Notes: a model not told the origin generated them from the sequence alone. A stretch of DNA of 60,068 nt from Algibacter sp. (GCF_029245835.1 NZ_JAQWOO010000051.1:1-60068), one strand, 5' to 3'. Numbered from the stretch's first letter, positions 18,965 through 27,908 are shown. Translations and numbers: made by a program.

Positions 18965-19097
18965 GTTTTTAAATTTAATTTTTTATCATGAAGTCATATT
19001 TTGAACAAATACAACCAGTAAATATATTTGGAGATGCTATATAATGTAGGTCTTTAAATAAGCATCCTTTAATAAATTCAATCTATTTCATATGCTA

Positions 19098-19140
19098 TAA
19101 AGCTAGTTAATAGATGTTTTAATACATATGACGAATATCA
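19098..19140 (-). promoter_or_regulatory. Regulon promoter for the P1B ATPase, long leader
   Basis: Box TGACGAATATCA (19129-19140, one outer base off), 23-nt spacer, -7 element TAGCTTTA (19098-19105, minus). The start codon is about 134 bases downstream. The sequence around this promoter resembles that at 22700-22742. Confidence 0.75.
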
Positions 19141-19176
19141 TTTCAAGTTTAATGGGGTACTAATAATAAGCTTTCT

Positions 19177-20124
19177 TTATTTTGCCAAGTATAAATTCTT
19201 ATCCATTTTAAAATGTTTCAAAACGCGTAAAGCTCTGAGTGTATTCCATCTGCTTGGTTGTCCTGCCTTTTCCATATCAAAATGTGTTTGCCCTGGATAT
19301 TTAGCTCGGAGATTCCAAGTACCTTCTTTATTACGTTTTTTTAATAAGGTTTCAATGGCTGGCCGCATACGCTCATCCCAATCGGTTTTTGAGTGTTGAA
19401 AATAATCTAAAGCACTCAAAATATCATAACGCCATCGTCTGGGGTAAGAGAACTTTAAAAAGTCTTGCTTGATTATTTCTCCTGTTCTGTCAGAGCGAAA
19501 TAACTGGTGCTTCAGAATAAATTCAAGGGCTGATTTTTTTGCCTTAACGAGTTCCTTTAGTCTATATTTATATGTGTTAAGTTCATATTCTGTTATGCCT
19601 TCCAATACTGATAATGTAGTATGCAAAGAACTGTGAATGGTTGGAAATCTATTAGACCTACAATTAAATCCGCCGTCAGGCATAGTTTGTGCCAATATAC
19701 AATCAATAACAGATTTTAAGTCACTTTCATTTGTTTTAAAATATGAAGCATAATTTAAGAACATGCCATTAATACATAAGTCGGTCAATTGAGTTTTACC
19801 AATAGGCAGAAGCCCTCCATCATCCGCTTTTTCATTTTCTAAGATCATCTTAATAGATTCTTTGATAAGAGGATTGTTGGGGGTAATACATAAATTCCGC
19901 AAATCAAAGAGAGTATAATGGGTAGACGTCCATTTTGGTTGATAAAATTTGATACCCCAATTTCCATCAGCTTTTCGTTTAGATAAAAATTTGGCTCCGA
20001 ATCCTTCTTTCGAAATCCTTTTCTGCAAATCCTCTCGTTCAGTTGCCAATAAATCTCTGTGTACTTGATATTGTATGGATACATCACCATTTAATAGCCA
20101 TTCTAGAACGCTTTTTCTTTCCAT
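19177..20124 (-). CDS. Prenyltransferase/terpene cyclase-fold protein
   Basis: A 315-residue soluble protein with the alpha/alpha-barrel repeats of the squalene-cyclase/prenyltransferase fold: DGNWGIKFYQPKW, DDGGLLPIG, MPDGGFNCRSN and KEGTWNLRAKYPG are the recurring Gly-Trp/Phe turns. No terpene-cyclase DxDD or prenyltransferase zinc site is evident, so it may be a binding or structural member rather than an enzyme. The function is unknown. It is last in a minus-strand group with the short zinc-ribbon frame and the GNAT/YoaP gene and has no box of its own. Confidence 0.8.
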   Translation of the reverse strand: MERKSVLEWLLNGDVSIQYQVHRDLLATEREDLQKRISKEGFGAKFLSKRKADGNWGIKFYQPKWTSTHYTLFDLRNLCITPNNPLIKESIKMILENEKADDGGLLPIGKTQLTDLCINGMFLNYASYFKTNESDLKSVIDCILAQTMPDGGFNCRSNRFPTIHSSLHTTLSVLEGITEYELNTYKYRLKELVKAKKSALEFILKHQLFRSDRTGEIIKQDFLKFSYPRRWRYDILSALDYFQHSKTDWDERMRPAIETLLKKRNKEGTWNLRAKYPGQTHFDMEKAGQPSRWNTLRALRVLKHFKMDKNLYLAK

Positions 20125-20139
20125 GACAAATTTTTATGA

Positions 20140-20241
20140 TTATTTCCAACGTTCTAATCTTGGAATATTTCTTGTAAATCCTAGTTGAGAGTCTTTCTTA
20201 ACAGGCATCCCACAGCTTTGACAAAATTTATTAGTTTTCAT
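20140..20241 (-). CDS. Truncated zinc-ribbon peptide, 33 residues
   Basis: A short frame reads MKTNKFCQSCGMPVKKDSQ at its start and ends RNIPRLERWK. The FCQSCGMP knuckle is the first half of the putative zinc-ribbon domain found in small stress-cluster proteins, where a second YC-x-x-C pair follows. Here the second pair is missing, so this is either a trimmed gene or a decayed one. It lies between the GNAT/YoaP gene and the 20124 gene on the same strand and is probably cotranscribed. Confidence 0.5.
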   Translation of the reverse strand: MKTNKFCQSCGMPVKKDSQLGFTRNIPRLERWK

Positions 20242-20278
20242 TTTAATTTTATTCTATTAGAAATTAATACCTATTAAC

Positions 20279-21043
20279 TTATTTTTCAAGTTCTTTTTTT
20301 AGAATATTTTTAAAACGAGTAGCACTTAAATAATGGTCTTCTAATAATTTACCATCATGCAAAAGACTAAATACTCCAAAACCTGATGGGGCATTTTTTG
20401 CTTCTTTAGCGGTATTTATTTGGGTTATTTTAAGGTCAATATCAAAATTCATGGCAACATTTAAAAGATTGGAAACAGACTTTTCATGCCATGGACATTG
20501 ATCAGCATACACTATATGCCAACCTTGGTATTTATTTTGTTGAGCGGTCCAATCAAAAAGTTTAGGGTTAGGTGCTTTAGCATCCCATTTCTTTGAAAAT
20601 AGTTCAAAACGACCTCTTTTATCGATTTCATTAAAACCATTTTGTTTAAAAATGCGTTTATCGGCAATCCAAGAGCCCTGACTTGTCATAGTACATACAC
20701 CAGCCATTTTTTTTGCTTTGGCATCTTTTTCCGCTTCATTTATCAGTAATTTTCCATATCCTTTATTTCTGTCTTTTTTAGAATATACCGCCATGCAATG
20801 TATAAACATAAAGTTGTTTGCATCTACTGGTCTCCATGCATCACATGCAGGAATGTATTCTATAAATCCAATCATTTTATTGCTTTCGTTTTTTAGGATT
20901 TTCAGTTTCAATCCTTCTTTATAACGTTTTTCAAACCATTGTTGTTTACTCTTAAAACCTGGTTTTTTGATGTCTTTTATGCAGAAAAATGTTTCTTCTT
21001 CAGCATTGTCTGGTGTGACGTTTATAATTTTTGTTGCACTCAT
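20279..21043 (-). CDS. GNAT acetyltransferase with C-terminal YoaP-like domain
   Basis: A 254-residue two-domain protein. Residues about 20-155 are a GNAT N-acetyltransferase, with the acetyl-CoA loop KKDRNKGYGKLLINEAEKDA (96-115). Residues about 165-254 are a YoaP-like domain with a thioredoxin-like look: VYADQCPWHEKSVSNLL gives a CPW-H site, then ITQINTAKEAKNAP and FSLLHDGKLLEDHYLS. The acceptor substrate is unknown. It has a perfect box promoter. This family is often found in the same clusters as Usps and zinc-ribbon peptides, and the zinc-ribbon frame follows it here. Confidence 0.88.
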   Translation of the reverse strand: MSATKIINVTPDNAEEETFFCIKDIKKPGFKSKQQWFEKRYKEGLKLKILKNESNKMIGFIEYIPACDAWRPVDANNFMFIHCMAVYSKKDRNKGYGKLLINEAEKDAKAKKMAGVCTMTSQGSWIADKRIFKQNGFNEIDKRGRFELFSKKWDAKAPNPKLFDWTAQQNKYQGWHIVYADQCPWHEKSVSNLLNVAMNFDIDLKITQINTAKEAKNAPSGFGVFSLLHDGKLLEDHYLSATRFKNILKKELEK

Positions 21044-21064
21044 TTACTTTGGAACTATAGAGTA

Positions 21065-21107
21065 TAAAGTTAAGATTGAAAATGTGTTTACGAAATGATA
21101 TATATCA
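21065..21107 (-). promoter_or_regulatory. Regulon promoter for the GNAT/YoaP gene
   Basis: Box TGATATATATCA (21096-21107), 23-nt spacer, -7 element TAACTTTA (21065-21072, minus). Rightward at 23 nt there is only TTGTTTTG, so I do not claim a divergent promoter for the 21352 gene. Confidence 0.85.
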
Positions 21108-21351
21108 TTGGTTATAAGGTGTATATGAGCTTGTTTTGTTAAGTATCAAAATAATGATAATCATTGTTTATAACACCTGATAAAACATTTAGTTACGTAA
21201 TGGCGAAGGTCTAATTTCTTGTTAAAATATTATATTATGGCTTACTAAAAAACGTTCGTTTAGATTCAAGAAATATAGAATATACTTTTTTTAGGTAAGG
21301 AGCTAAAGATGAATACGTGGCCTATTTATTCTAGAACGATTGCTAAATAAT

Positions 21352-21993
21352 ATGAACACAAAAACTGGGTTTCCAAAACCTTACATACTATTTTTGCCTT
21401 TAATAGGAATGGGATTATTTCTGTTTTTATATATACTTGCAGCACTAAATTACCCCGGAGGTTCTTGGGCTTTTACAAATCAATCTGGATTCAGTTTTTG
21501 GCATAATTATTTATGTGATCTACTTGATGATTATGCAATAAATGGTAAGGTAAATAGCGCTCGCTTTTTTGCACGTGCAGCACTTGGTGTTTTATGCTCC
21601 AGTATTTTTTTTATATGGTTTTTTTTACCAAAATTATATACCATAAAAAGCATCAATCTTATTATTATGAGGTTGTCTGGACTGTTGTCTCTTATAATTA
21701 CACTATTTCTTGCATCTGGTACTCATGACCTTATTGTTCGAATTGCTGGAATTTTTGGAGTCATTGCGGTTATAACCTGTCTAGTAGAACTCTATAAAGC
21801 TAAATATTACAAGCTTTTAATGCTAGGTGTATTTTGTTTAATTGTCTTTTTCGTAAATTTTTTTATTTACGAAACAGGCTATCATATAAAAATACTTCCA
21901 GTACTTCAAAAAATAACTTTTATTAGTTTTATTGTATGGTTTGTGTTTTTAGATATCCAATTATACAAAAAGTTGAAATTTTATAATATTTAG
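21352..21993 (+). CDS. Multi-pass membrane protein (DUF998-like)
   Basis: A 213-residue integral membrane protein with about six hydrophobic helices. The loop FSFWHNYLCDLLDDYAINGK between helices 1 and 2, and small-residue helices after it, resemble DUF998-type proteins; the function is unknown. I chose the ATG at 21352; an in-frame TTG at 21340 is less likely. It is a lone plus-strand gene between two minus-strand regulon genes, with no convincing box upstream. Confidence 0.75.
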   Translation: MNTKTGFPKPYILFLPLIGMGLFLFLYILAALNYPGGSWAFTNQSGFSFWHNYLCDLLDDYAINGKVNSARFFARAALGVLCSSIFFIWFFLPKLYTIKSINLIIMRLSGLLSLIITLFLASGTHDLIVRIAGIFGVIAVITCLVELYKAKYYKLLMLGVFCLIVFFVNFFIYETGYHIKILPVLQKITFISFIVWFVFLDIQLYKKLKFYNI

Positions 21994-22061
21994 CCCTTTC
22001 CCATAACTTAGTTTGGGGATTTGTACGCCTTAAAAGGAAACAGTATCTGGTTTAATATTTA

Positions 22062-22568
22062 TCATTTAACACCAACAGATAGGGAAGCCATACCTTCGCC
22101 ACCCATAACGATAACCACATAATCACCTTGTTCTGCGGTAATATGCCCTTTTGTATTTCCCATTGAGATTGTACTGACCTTAAAACCTTTCTTTTTAAGT
22201 TTGGTTTCATATTCAGTAAGAGCATTTTCAGAGACATTTTCAAAAAGCAAAGTCCAGTTTTTATTTCCATCTACAATTCGTGTAGAAACATTAACTACTT
22301 TACCATCTTTAAATTCTGGAACATCATCAGGGATTTCTTTAGGCCAATTTTTAATAGTTGAATCAGAAGTAAAAGTTCCTTCATCTGTTTTAATAACTAT
22401 TTTTTCATCATCAATATCTACATCTGCACCATGGCCAATGGACGTTTCAATAAGTTTTTCTCCTGTTTTCTCTGATGCTTTTTTACAAGAATCAAAAACG
22501 AACATTACAATAATAGCAAGCGTTAATGTAAATATTTGCTTTAAGTTAATTGAATTAAAAGTTTTCAT
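22062..22568 (-). CDS. Lipoprotein of unknown function
   Basis: A 168-residue exported lipoprotein. The N-terminal segment is hydrophobic and ends in a lipobox-like FDSCKKASEKTGE, so Cys28 should be lipidated. The mature part has an acidic linker (DVDIDDEKIVIKTDEGTF) and a compact C-terminal domain (about 88-168: WPKEIPDDVPEFKDGKV, then an alternating beta/alpha pattern and a final GDYVVIVMGGEGMASLSV). I do not recognise the family with certainty. Its regulon promoter lies about 130 bases upstream, leaving a long leader that contains a short frame ending one base before this start. Confidence 0.8.
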   Translation of the reverse strand: MKTFNSINLKQIFTLTLAIIVMFVFDSCKKASEKTGEKLIETSIGHGADVDIDDEKIVIKTDEGTFTSDSTIKNWPKEIPDDVPEFKDGKVVNVSTRIVDGNKNWTLLFENVSENALTEYETKLKKKGFKVSTISMGNTKGHITAEQGDYVVIVMGGEGMASLSVGVK

Positions 22569-22569
22569 T

Positions 22570-22641
22570 TTATCGATATTTAAAATTGATTAATAATTCT
22601 TTTATGATAAATTCGTCATTTATTTGGGTAAACAATTCCAT
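22570..22641 (-). CDS. Possible 23-residue leader peptide
   Basis: Within the long 5' leader of the lipoprotein gene, a frame reads MELFTQINDEFIIKELLIN and ends KYR. Its stop codon is one base from the lipoprotein ATG, which would allow translational coupling. The frame stays open further upstream without an ATG, so this could also be the end of a decayed gene. I offer it only as a candidate. Confidence 0.3.
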   Translation of the reverse strand: MELFTQINDEFIIKELLINFKYR

Positions 22642-22699
22642 ATAATAATGCCCTACTTCTTTTGCACATTTTAAGGTATACAATCCCTTTCATATTTTA

Positions 22700-22742
22700 T
22701 AAAGTTAGCTGATAGATGTTATACTAAAAATGATAGATATCA
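22700..22742 (-). promoter_or_regulatory. Regulon promoter for the lipoprotein gene, long leader
   Basis: Box TGATAGATATCA (22731-22742), 23-nt spacer, -7 element TAACTTTA (22700-22707, minus). About 132 bases separate it from the start codon. Flanks resemble those of the ATPase promoter at 19098-19140. Confidence 0.8.
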
Positions 22743-22798
22743 ATTCAAGTTTAATTATGTTACATAAAAAAAATCAGATTATTAATTATAAACCATCG

Positions 22799-23098
22799 TT
22801 AGCTATCAAATCTTTCAAGTTTATTGTATAATTCTACAATGTCATTATTAAGTGATTCAACTTTTTTAAGCAGGTTAAAAATAGCATCCATCCCTTCAAA
22901 GTTTATGTCCAACTCATAATGCAAACGCATCATTTTTTCAATGTTTTTTATCTGGGTTACATCAATACAAGCAGTGTTTTGTACTAAAAATATTTCTATT
23001 AACTCATAGTCATGTAAAGCACTTATAAAGGACTTTGGGATTTTATAATGTGTGCAAATCTGTTGTATTGAAATAAAATTTTCAGTTTTCATAATCAT
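22799..23098 (-). CDS. cbpM: CbpM-like chaperone modulator
   Basis: A 99-residue protein with a MerR-like helix-turn-helix start ([20 protein letters not shown]) and a helical tail (about 40-98), the layout of CbpM. CbpM binds the J-domain of CbpA and blocks its co-chaperone action. Its ATG overlaps the TGA of the CbpA-like gene (ATGA), the expected cbpA-cbpM arrangement. A second Met two codons later is an alternative start. It is the last gene of the four-gene operon that begins at 24653. Confidence 0.85.
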   Translation of the reverse strand: MIMKTENFISIQQICTHYKIPKSFISALHDYELIEIFLVQNTACIDVTQIKNIEKMMRLHYELDINFEGMDAIFNLLKKVESLNNDIVELYNKLERFDS

Positions 23099-23979
23099 CT
23101 TAATTTATCTAATTCTGAAAATAGTTCCTTCTCTTTATTAGACAGTTTTGTTGGAAGTTTTATTTTATAGGTTACATACAAGTCTCCAAACTGACCTTCT
23201 TTTTTATATTTAGGAAACCCTTTGCCTTTAAGTTTTACTTTCGTTCCGTTTTGAGTTTCTGGTTTTATTTTGAGTTTTACTTTTCCATAGAAGGCATCTA
23301 CTGTAATGTCGCCACCTAGTAAGGCCTTGTATAAATCTAAATCTACAGTTAAATAAAGATTTTCCTTATCTCTTTTAAATTTTGAATGGTTTACAATTGA
23401 AAACTGAATCAATAAATCACCATTAGGTCCGCCGTTTACACCTTTTCCTCCATGCCCTTTTATTTTTATGATTTGGCCATTTTCTATACCTGCAGGAATA
23501 GTAATTCGGATGTTTTTATTGTTGACAGTTAAAGTGCGTTTATGTGTGGTGTAAACATCTTTTAAGTTGAGTTGTAATTCGGCATTAAAATCCTGTCCTC
23601 TAAATTTCACCTGTCTGCTACGACCTCTTGAAGATTGGCCACCAAACATGTTTTCAAAGAAATCTGAAAAGTCTTCTTCTGAATAACCTCCAGTTGCACC
23701 TTGATAACTTTGCTGGTATTGGTTTTGTTGTTTCGCTTTCTCGTATTCCTCAGCATGTTGCCAATGCTCGCCATATTGGTCGTATTTTTTTCTGTTTTCA
23801 GGATTGCTTAATACTTCATTGGCCTCATTAATTTCCTTGAATTTCTTTTCGGCATTTTTATCATTGGGGTTTAAATCTGGATGATATTTACGCGCGAGTT
23901 TTCTATACGCTTTTTTAATATCATTTTCTGAAGCAGTTTTAGACAAACCAAGTATTTTATAATAGTCTACAAAAGCCAT
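23095..23979 (-). CDS. cbpA: CbpA-type DnaJ co-chaperone
   Basis: A 294-residue class B J-protein. The J-domain (about 4-68) has His33-Pro34-Asp35 in [11 protein letters not shown] Gly/Gln-rich linker follows (about 75-118, with [14 protein letters not shown]), then two C-terminal substrate-binding domains (about 125-285, starting [13 protein letters not shown] and including [18 protein letters not shown]). No Cys-rich zinc finger is present, which separates CbpA/DnaJ-like B members from DnaJ. It stimulates DnaK and binds unfolded proteins. It is encoded with its inhibitor CbpM and two small helical proteins under a box promoter. Confidence 0.95.
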   Translation of the reverse strand: MAFVDYYKILGLSKTASENDIKKAYRKLARKYHPDLNPNDKNAEKKFKEINEANEVLSNPENRKKYDQYGEHWQHAEEYEKAKQQNQYQQSYQGATGGYSEEDFSDFFENMFGGQSSRGRSRQVKFRGQDFNAELQLNLKDVYTTHKRTLTVNNKNIRITIPAGIENGQIIKIKGHGGKGVNGGPNGDLLIQFSIVNHSKFKRDKENLYLTVDLDLYKALLGGDITVDAFYGKVKLKIKPETQNGTKVKLKGKGFPKYKKEGQFGDLYVTYKIKLPTKLSNKEKELFSELDKLR

Positions 23980-24192
23980 CTATTTCTTTTTATGGGTTTC
24001 AATATGATGTTTTAATAATTGTTTTAAACTTTCAATGTAATCTTCCATGACTTTTATATTAATATCTGGAGCATTAACAGACGGGATGGTTATAGGGGTT
24101 TCTTCTAAAAATATATATAATTCTGGGTACTCTGTATTTATTAGAGTAGTTAACCTAATTATTTCGTTTTCTATATTTTGTAACAGATTCAT
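23980..24192 (-). CDS. Small helical protein, 70 residues
   Basis: I chose the ATG at 24192, since the frame before it opens only with a TTG. The protein starts MNLLQNIENEIIRLTTLIN, has a central proline-rich turn (EETPITIPSVNAPDINI) and ends in a basic helix (HHIETHKKK). It is likely a two-helix unit. The stop codon touches the CbpA-like start (23979), so it is translated in the same operon. I do not recognise it; a role as partner of the chaperone pair is only suggested by position. Confidence 0.65.
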   Translation of the reverse strand: MNLLQNIENEIIRLTTLINTEYPELYIFLEETPITIPSVNAPDINIKVMEDYIESLKQLLKHHIETHKKK

Positions 24193-24200
24193 GAAAATTA

Positions 24201-24653
24201 TCAATTAAACAGCCATACATTTTTTGACTTTTTAGATTTAAAAACCTCTTTAATCATAATAAAAATGTTTCTTCTAAGTTCTCGTTCATTATCAATAAAT
24301 ACTTCAATGTTATCCTCAAGATGTTGGATCTCCACTCTAAATTTAGAGGTATCATCAGGGAAATTGTTATTAATTATATCTATGATACTTTCCCTATTAT
24401 TTTGGATGCATGCTAGTATATATTCGCATTGATTTTGTAATTCAAAAACCTCCATTTGTAACTCCCTCAATTCATCTAGATTTTGGCAAGCTAATAGTTC
24501 TGAAAAATGATTTTCAACTAGATTATTTAAAAACTTAATATCAAAAAAATAGAATTCTAAATCTGTTTTCCAGTTTTCAAGTAAAAGGTACAGTGCCTCC
24601 CAGCTAGCGTTTTGGATATAATTTCCTTTAGGGCGTTTTCTTAAATTATACAT
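24201..24653 (-). CDS. Helical protein of unknown function, 150 residues
   Basis: An all-helical protein that starts with a basic YNLRKRPKGNYIQ and a W-E-A-L-Y-L-L-L-E-N-W core, then long helices (about 60-140, QMEVFELQNQCEYILACIQ and HLEDNIEVFIDNERELRR). Its size and pattern (N-terminal Trp-containing helix, a helix with F-L-x-N-L, then a coiled coil) recall the proteins at 42289 and 43465, so they may be distant relatives. It opens the operon that continues with CbpA and CbpM and has a box promoter. The function is unknown. Confidence 0.7.
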   Translation of the reverse strand: MYNLRKRPKGNYIQNASWEALYLLLENWKTDLEFYFFDIKFLNNLVENHFSELLACQNLDELRELQMEVFELQNQCEYILACIQNNRESIIDIINNNFPDDTSKFRVEIQHLEDNIEVFIDNERELRRNIFIMIKEVFKSKKSKNVWLFN

Positions 24654-24679
24654 AGACGTAATTTTTAATGATTACTTGT

Positions 24680-24722
24680 TAAAAATAATTTTTAAAAAGT
24701 TCATCTGAAATGAGATATATCA
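24680..24722 (-). promoter_or_regulatory. Regulon promoter for the CbpA/CbpM operon
   Basis: Box TGAGATATATCA (24711-24722, one outer base off), 23-nt spacer, -7 element TATTTTTA (24680-24687, minus). The start codon is 27 bases further on. Confidence 0.75.
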
Positions 24723-24799
24723 GCTATGTAAACTTAAAGTAGATTAAAATATCAGTTCGAGTAATTCTGTTAAAGCCGAATAGTATCGAGAACATTTAT

Positions 24800-25474
24800 T
24801 TATGTAAGAATGTTACCATCCGCCATTTGAATAATGCGGTCGGTTTTATTTGCAAAATCTTCATCATGAGTTACAACTAAGAGTGACAACCCCTGCTCAT
24901 CACTTAATTGTTTGAAAATATTAAACACGTTTTCGGCATTATAACTGTCTAAATTTCCAGTAGGTTCATCGCCCATAATTATTAAAGGGTTATTAATCAA
25001 CGCTCTTGCAATAGCAATACGTTGTTTTTCGCCACCAGAAACTCTTGAGGCTCGTTTTTTTGCTAGGTGCTCAATGTTTAACATTTTTAATTTTTCAAAA
25101 GCATCATGTTCTATTTCTTGATGTGATTTTTCGGCTAGTTTTTTAGCAGGAAGCATCACATTTTCTAAAACTGAAAATTCTGATAATAAATAATGAAATT
25201 GAAATACAAACCCAATATGTTTATTTCTGATGTATGAGAGATGGTCTCTACTTTGATTGGTTATTAATTGATTATTTAAAAGAAGCTCACCTTCATAATC
25301 GGTATCCATTGTTGATAAAATGTAGAGTAAGGTAGATTTTCCACAACCCGATTTCCCCATTATAGACACAAATTCCCCTTTTTTAATCTGAAAATTGATA
25401 TCCTTTAAAACATGAAATAATACAGGCTTTTTAAAATATTTATTTATATGTTTTGCTTCTAATACGATGCTCAT
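24800..25474 (-). CDS. ABC exporter ATPase, LolD/MacB type
   Basis: A 224-residue ABC ATPase of the LolD/MacB/FtsE group. Walker A is GKSGCGKS, the Q-loop is FVFQFHYLLSEFSVLENV, the signature is VSGGEKQR, Walker B is LIIMGDEPTGNLD and the switch is VVTHDE. It is the last of three genes on this strand, after a membrane fusion protein and an FtsX-like permease, with 1 base between it and the permease. Together they form a DevBCA- or MacAB-like system that uses ATP in the cytoplasm to expel a substrate or lipoprotein across the periplasm. No box is seen upstream of the operon. Confidence 0.95.
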   Translation of the reverse strand: MSIVLEAKHINKYFKKPVLFHVLKDINFQIKKGEFVSIMGKSGCGKSTLLYILSTMDTDYEGELLLNNQLITNQSRDHLSYIRNKHIGFVFQFHYLLSEFSVLENVMLPAKKLAEKSHQEIEHDAFEKLKMLNIEHLAKKRASRVSGGEKQRIAIARALINNPLIIMGDEPTGNLDSYNAENVFNIFKQLSDEQGLSLLVVTHDEDFANKTDRIIQMADGNILT

Positions 25475-25475
25475 G

Positions 25476-26738
25476 TTATTGACCTCTTATAATTTTTACA
25501 GGATCTATTTTTTTTGCTTTTTTTGAAGGAAGATATCCTGCCAAAAAAGTTGAAAGCATCGCAAAGGAAAACCCTATGATAAAAAATAAAGGATTTAAAT
25601 TTATTGGATAAGTTTCAACCGTTGGAAGCGCTTCTGTTTTAAACGGAATAGTATCAATGATACTTACTAACCCAAAACCAACTAATAAGCCTAAAACACC
25701 ACCAACAAAACCAATAATCATGGCTTGACTCATAAAAATAAGTTGTACATCTTTACCCGAAAAGCCAGTAGCTTTTAAAATGGCTATATCGTTCATTTTT
25801 TCATAAATAAGCATATTTAGAATATTGTAAATACCAAATCCAGCCACTATAAGGAGGGTGATTGAAACGGCATAGGTAATAAGATTTCTTATGGTTGTTC
25901 CAGTTTCAAATTGAGCATTTGCAGTTTTAATATCAATAGCTGTTAAATTAAATTGTTGCTCAATTTTTTTTGATAGGGGTATAGCTTGTTCTATATCATA
26001 TAACTTGATATTAATGTCTGTTATATAATTTTTTGCTTTGCCTAAAATGCGTTGTATGGTTTTTATATTGGTAAAGCTTTGAATAGCATCTAAATCTGCA
26101 ATGCCACTTTGGTATAATCCAACTATTTTTAATGGAAATATACCGCCGTTAATTGGGCTTACCTGAACGCGGTCGCCAACTTTTAAAGACATTTTTTTTG
26201 CAATACCAATACCTAATAAAATACCATTATCTGTGTTTTGTAAAGCTTCAGCAGAACCTTCAACTATATAATCGCCCATGTTAAACAACCTTGCTTCATC
26301 AACGGGGTTAATACCTGTTATATTACCACCTAATTCAATAGAACCAGCTATGTAAAATATTTGAGTTTTTACTTGCGGAAGTGCTCCACGAACGGCTTCC
26401 TTTTCTTCTAAATACTTAATAATAGGTAAGGCGTTATGAATCTTTTTTTGAGTAAGTTTTGGTTTTATAGAATGCACCACATTAAAACTATCTTCTATAT
26501 TAGCGTATAAAGAAATAGGCTGTTTCTCAGAAGGTTCTATCTCATTGTATATATGTATATGCGGGGTTTGGTTGAGAATTAAATCGTCGAGCATTGCGTT
26601 TAAACCCGTCATGAAACACACCAAGGTGATGTAAGCTCCAATACCAAAAGTTACACCAAGAGCTGCCGTAGCGGTTTGCTTTATTTTAGTAAGCAAATGC
26701 GTTTTGGCAATGTTTAAAATCACGTTCCAATTGGTCAT
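25476..26738 (-). CDS. FtsX-like ABC exporter permease
   Basis: A 420-residue permease with the MacB/DevC topology: one N-terminal helix (about 18-45), a large periplasmic domain (about 46-285, MacB_PCD type) and three C-terminal helices (about 287-410) carrying the FtsX motif region IAILKATGFSGKDVQLIF. The ending LPSKKAKKIDPVKIIRG is typical. It pairs with the ATPase encoded next and the fusion protein encoded before. Its ATG shares one base with the stop of the fusion-protein gene (TAATG), so translation is coupled. Confidence 0.95.
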   Translation of the reverse strand: MTNWNVILNIAKTHLLTKIKQTATAALGVTFGIGAYITLVCFMTGLNAMLDDLILNQTPHIHIYNEIEPSEKQPISLYANIEDSFNVVHSIKPKLTQKKIHNALPIIKYLEEKEAVRGALPQVKTQIFYIAGSIELGGNITGINPVDEARLFNMGDYIVEGSAEALQNTDNGILLGIGIAKKMSLKVGDRVQVSPINGGIFPLKIVGLYQSGIADLDAIQSFTNIKTIQRILGKAKNYITDINIKLYDIEQAIPLSKKIEQQFNLTAIDIKTANAQFETGTTIRNLITYAVSITLLIVAGFGIYNILNMLIYEKMNDIAILKATGFSGKDVQLIFMSQAMIIGFVGGVLGLLVGFGLVSIIDTIPFKTEALPTVETYPINLNPLFFIIGFSFAMLSTFLAGYLPSKKAKKIDPVKIIRGQ

Positions 26739-27817
26739 TATTCAGGTTTGTAAATTTGTGTGTCTTTAGTTATTCCAGATAGTACTTCAATGTATTCCAT
26801 GTTTTGCATGCCGGTTGAAATTGGTGTTAGCCCGTCATCTGTTTTTACCTTATTACCTTCTATTAAATACGCTTTTGGAATGGTTAAAACCCTGTCTTTT
26901 TTTGCTATAATAATGTTGGCTTCACCAGAAAGTCCAGGATATAAAATATGTGGTGGATTTTCAAAAACAGCTTCAACCTTAAAGGTTTGATTACGCTCGT
27001 CTTTTTTTGGATAAATTTTGGACACTCTTCCTTTGAAAACTTCATCCTTATACGCATCTAAATGTATAATAACTTCTTGGTTTTTTGAGATGCTTACAAT
27101 ATCGACCTCATCAACAAGCATGTTAATAACAAAATGAGTAGCACTACCAATAGATGCTAGAGGTTCCATAGTCGTTACAATTTCGCCAGCTTCTTTATAC
27201 AAGGCATACACTTTACCATTAATCTTGCTTTTAACCATAAAATCTTTAGTGTTTATTAATGCCGATTGATAATTGTTTTGTGCTTGTTTTACTGCCGTAT
27301 GCAGTTCGTTTTTTGTGCTGTTGTATTTATTCTGTAAAAGTTTTAAACTGTTTGATGCCAGTTCATAATTAAGTTTGCGAGTATCAAATTCTACTTTTGA
27401 ACCAATTCTTTGGTCCCAGAGATTCTTTTGCCTAAAATAATTTATAGAGTCGTTTTTGTATTTAAGTTTCGCTGCTGCTATTTCTTCAAGAATACTGTTA
27501 AGAACAGCAGCGTTTCCATTATAGTTTTCTTTAGCCAGATTTAAAGTGAATTTTGCATTTTGCGCATTAAGTTTAGGTGTGCTATTTGTAATTTGAATAA
27601 GTGTTTTGTTTTTTAAAACGACATCGCCTTCTTCTACTAAATTATTGTCTAAAATACCGGCAACAATAGCATAAGCCTGATATAAACTATCTGGTTGTAT
27701 GGTGATTGAAGAATAAACGGATTCTGTTAAAGGTCTTTCCGTTGGAAATATTTTATCCTCATTTTTAAAACAGGAGACTATGATGAAAAAGAGCATTAAA
27801 TACCTAAATGATTTCAT
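26738..27817 (-). CDS. Periplasmic membrane fusion protein (HlyD/MacA type)
   Basis: A 359-residue adaptor subunit that bridges the inner-membrane permease to an outer-membrane channel. The N-terminal LFFIIVSCFKNED looks like a lipobox (Cys16), so it may be a lipoprotein. The order is a first lipoyl half (YQAYAIVAGILDNN), a helical hairpin of about 100 residues (about 85-185, AKFTLNLAKENYNGNAAVL), a second lipoyl half (SKINGKVYALYKEAGEIV), then a beta-barrel and proximal domain. It opens the three-gene export operon. No outer-membrane channel gene is found in the window. Confidence 0.92.
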   Translation of the reverse strand: MKSFRYLMLFFIIVSCFKNEDKIFPTERPLTESVYSSITIQPDSLYQAYAIVAGILDNNLVEEGDVVLKNKTLIQITNSTPKLNAQNAKFTLNLAKENYNGNAAVLNSILEEIAAAKLKYKNDSINYFRQKNLWDQRIGSKVEFDTRKLNYELASNSLKLLQNKYNSTKNELHTAVKQAQNNYQSALINTKDFMVKSKINGKVYALYKEAGEIVTTMEPLASIGSATHFVINMLVDEVDIVSISKNQEVIIHLDAYKDEVFKGRVSKIYPKKDERNQTFKVEAVFENPPHILYPGLSGEANIIIAKKDRVLTIPKAYLIEGNKVKTDDGLTPISTGMQNMEYIEVLSGITKDTQIYKPE

Positions 27818-27908
27818 GTGTTTATATCTGTTATTTTTTATTGGTTACATGTAGCATCCATTTTACCAACTCCCTGGGAGTCAATATTTAGTTATGGATG
27901 TTTCATAA

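Noticed and set aside
21156-21166. TGATAATCA string near the 21352 gene as a further box
   Set aside because: The halves are 1 base apart instead of 4 and no -7 element is at 23 nt.
27869-27881. Palindrome ACTCCCTGGGAGT upstream of the fusion-protein gene as a regulon box
   Set aside because: It does not fit TGATN4ATCA; it could be a hairpin or another operator.
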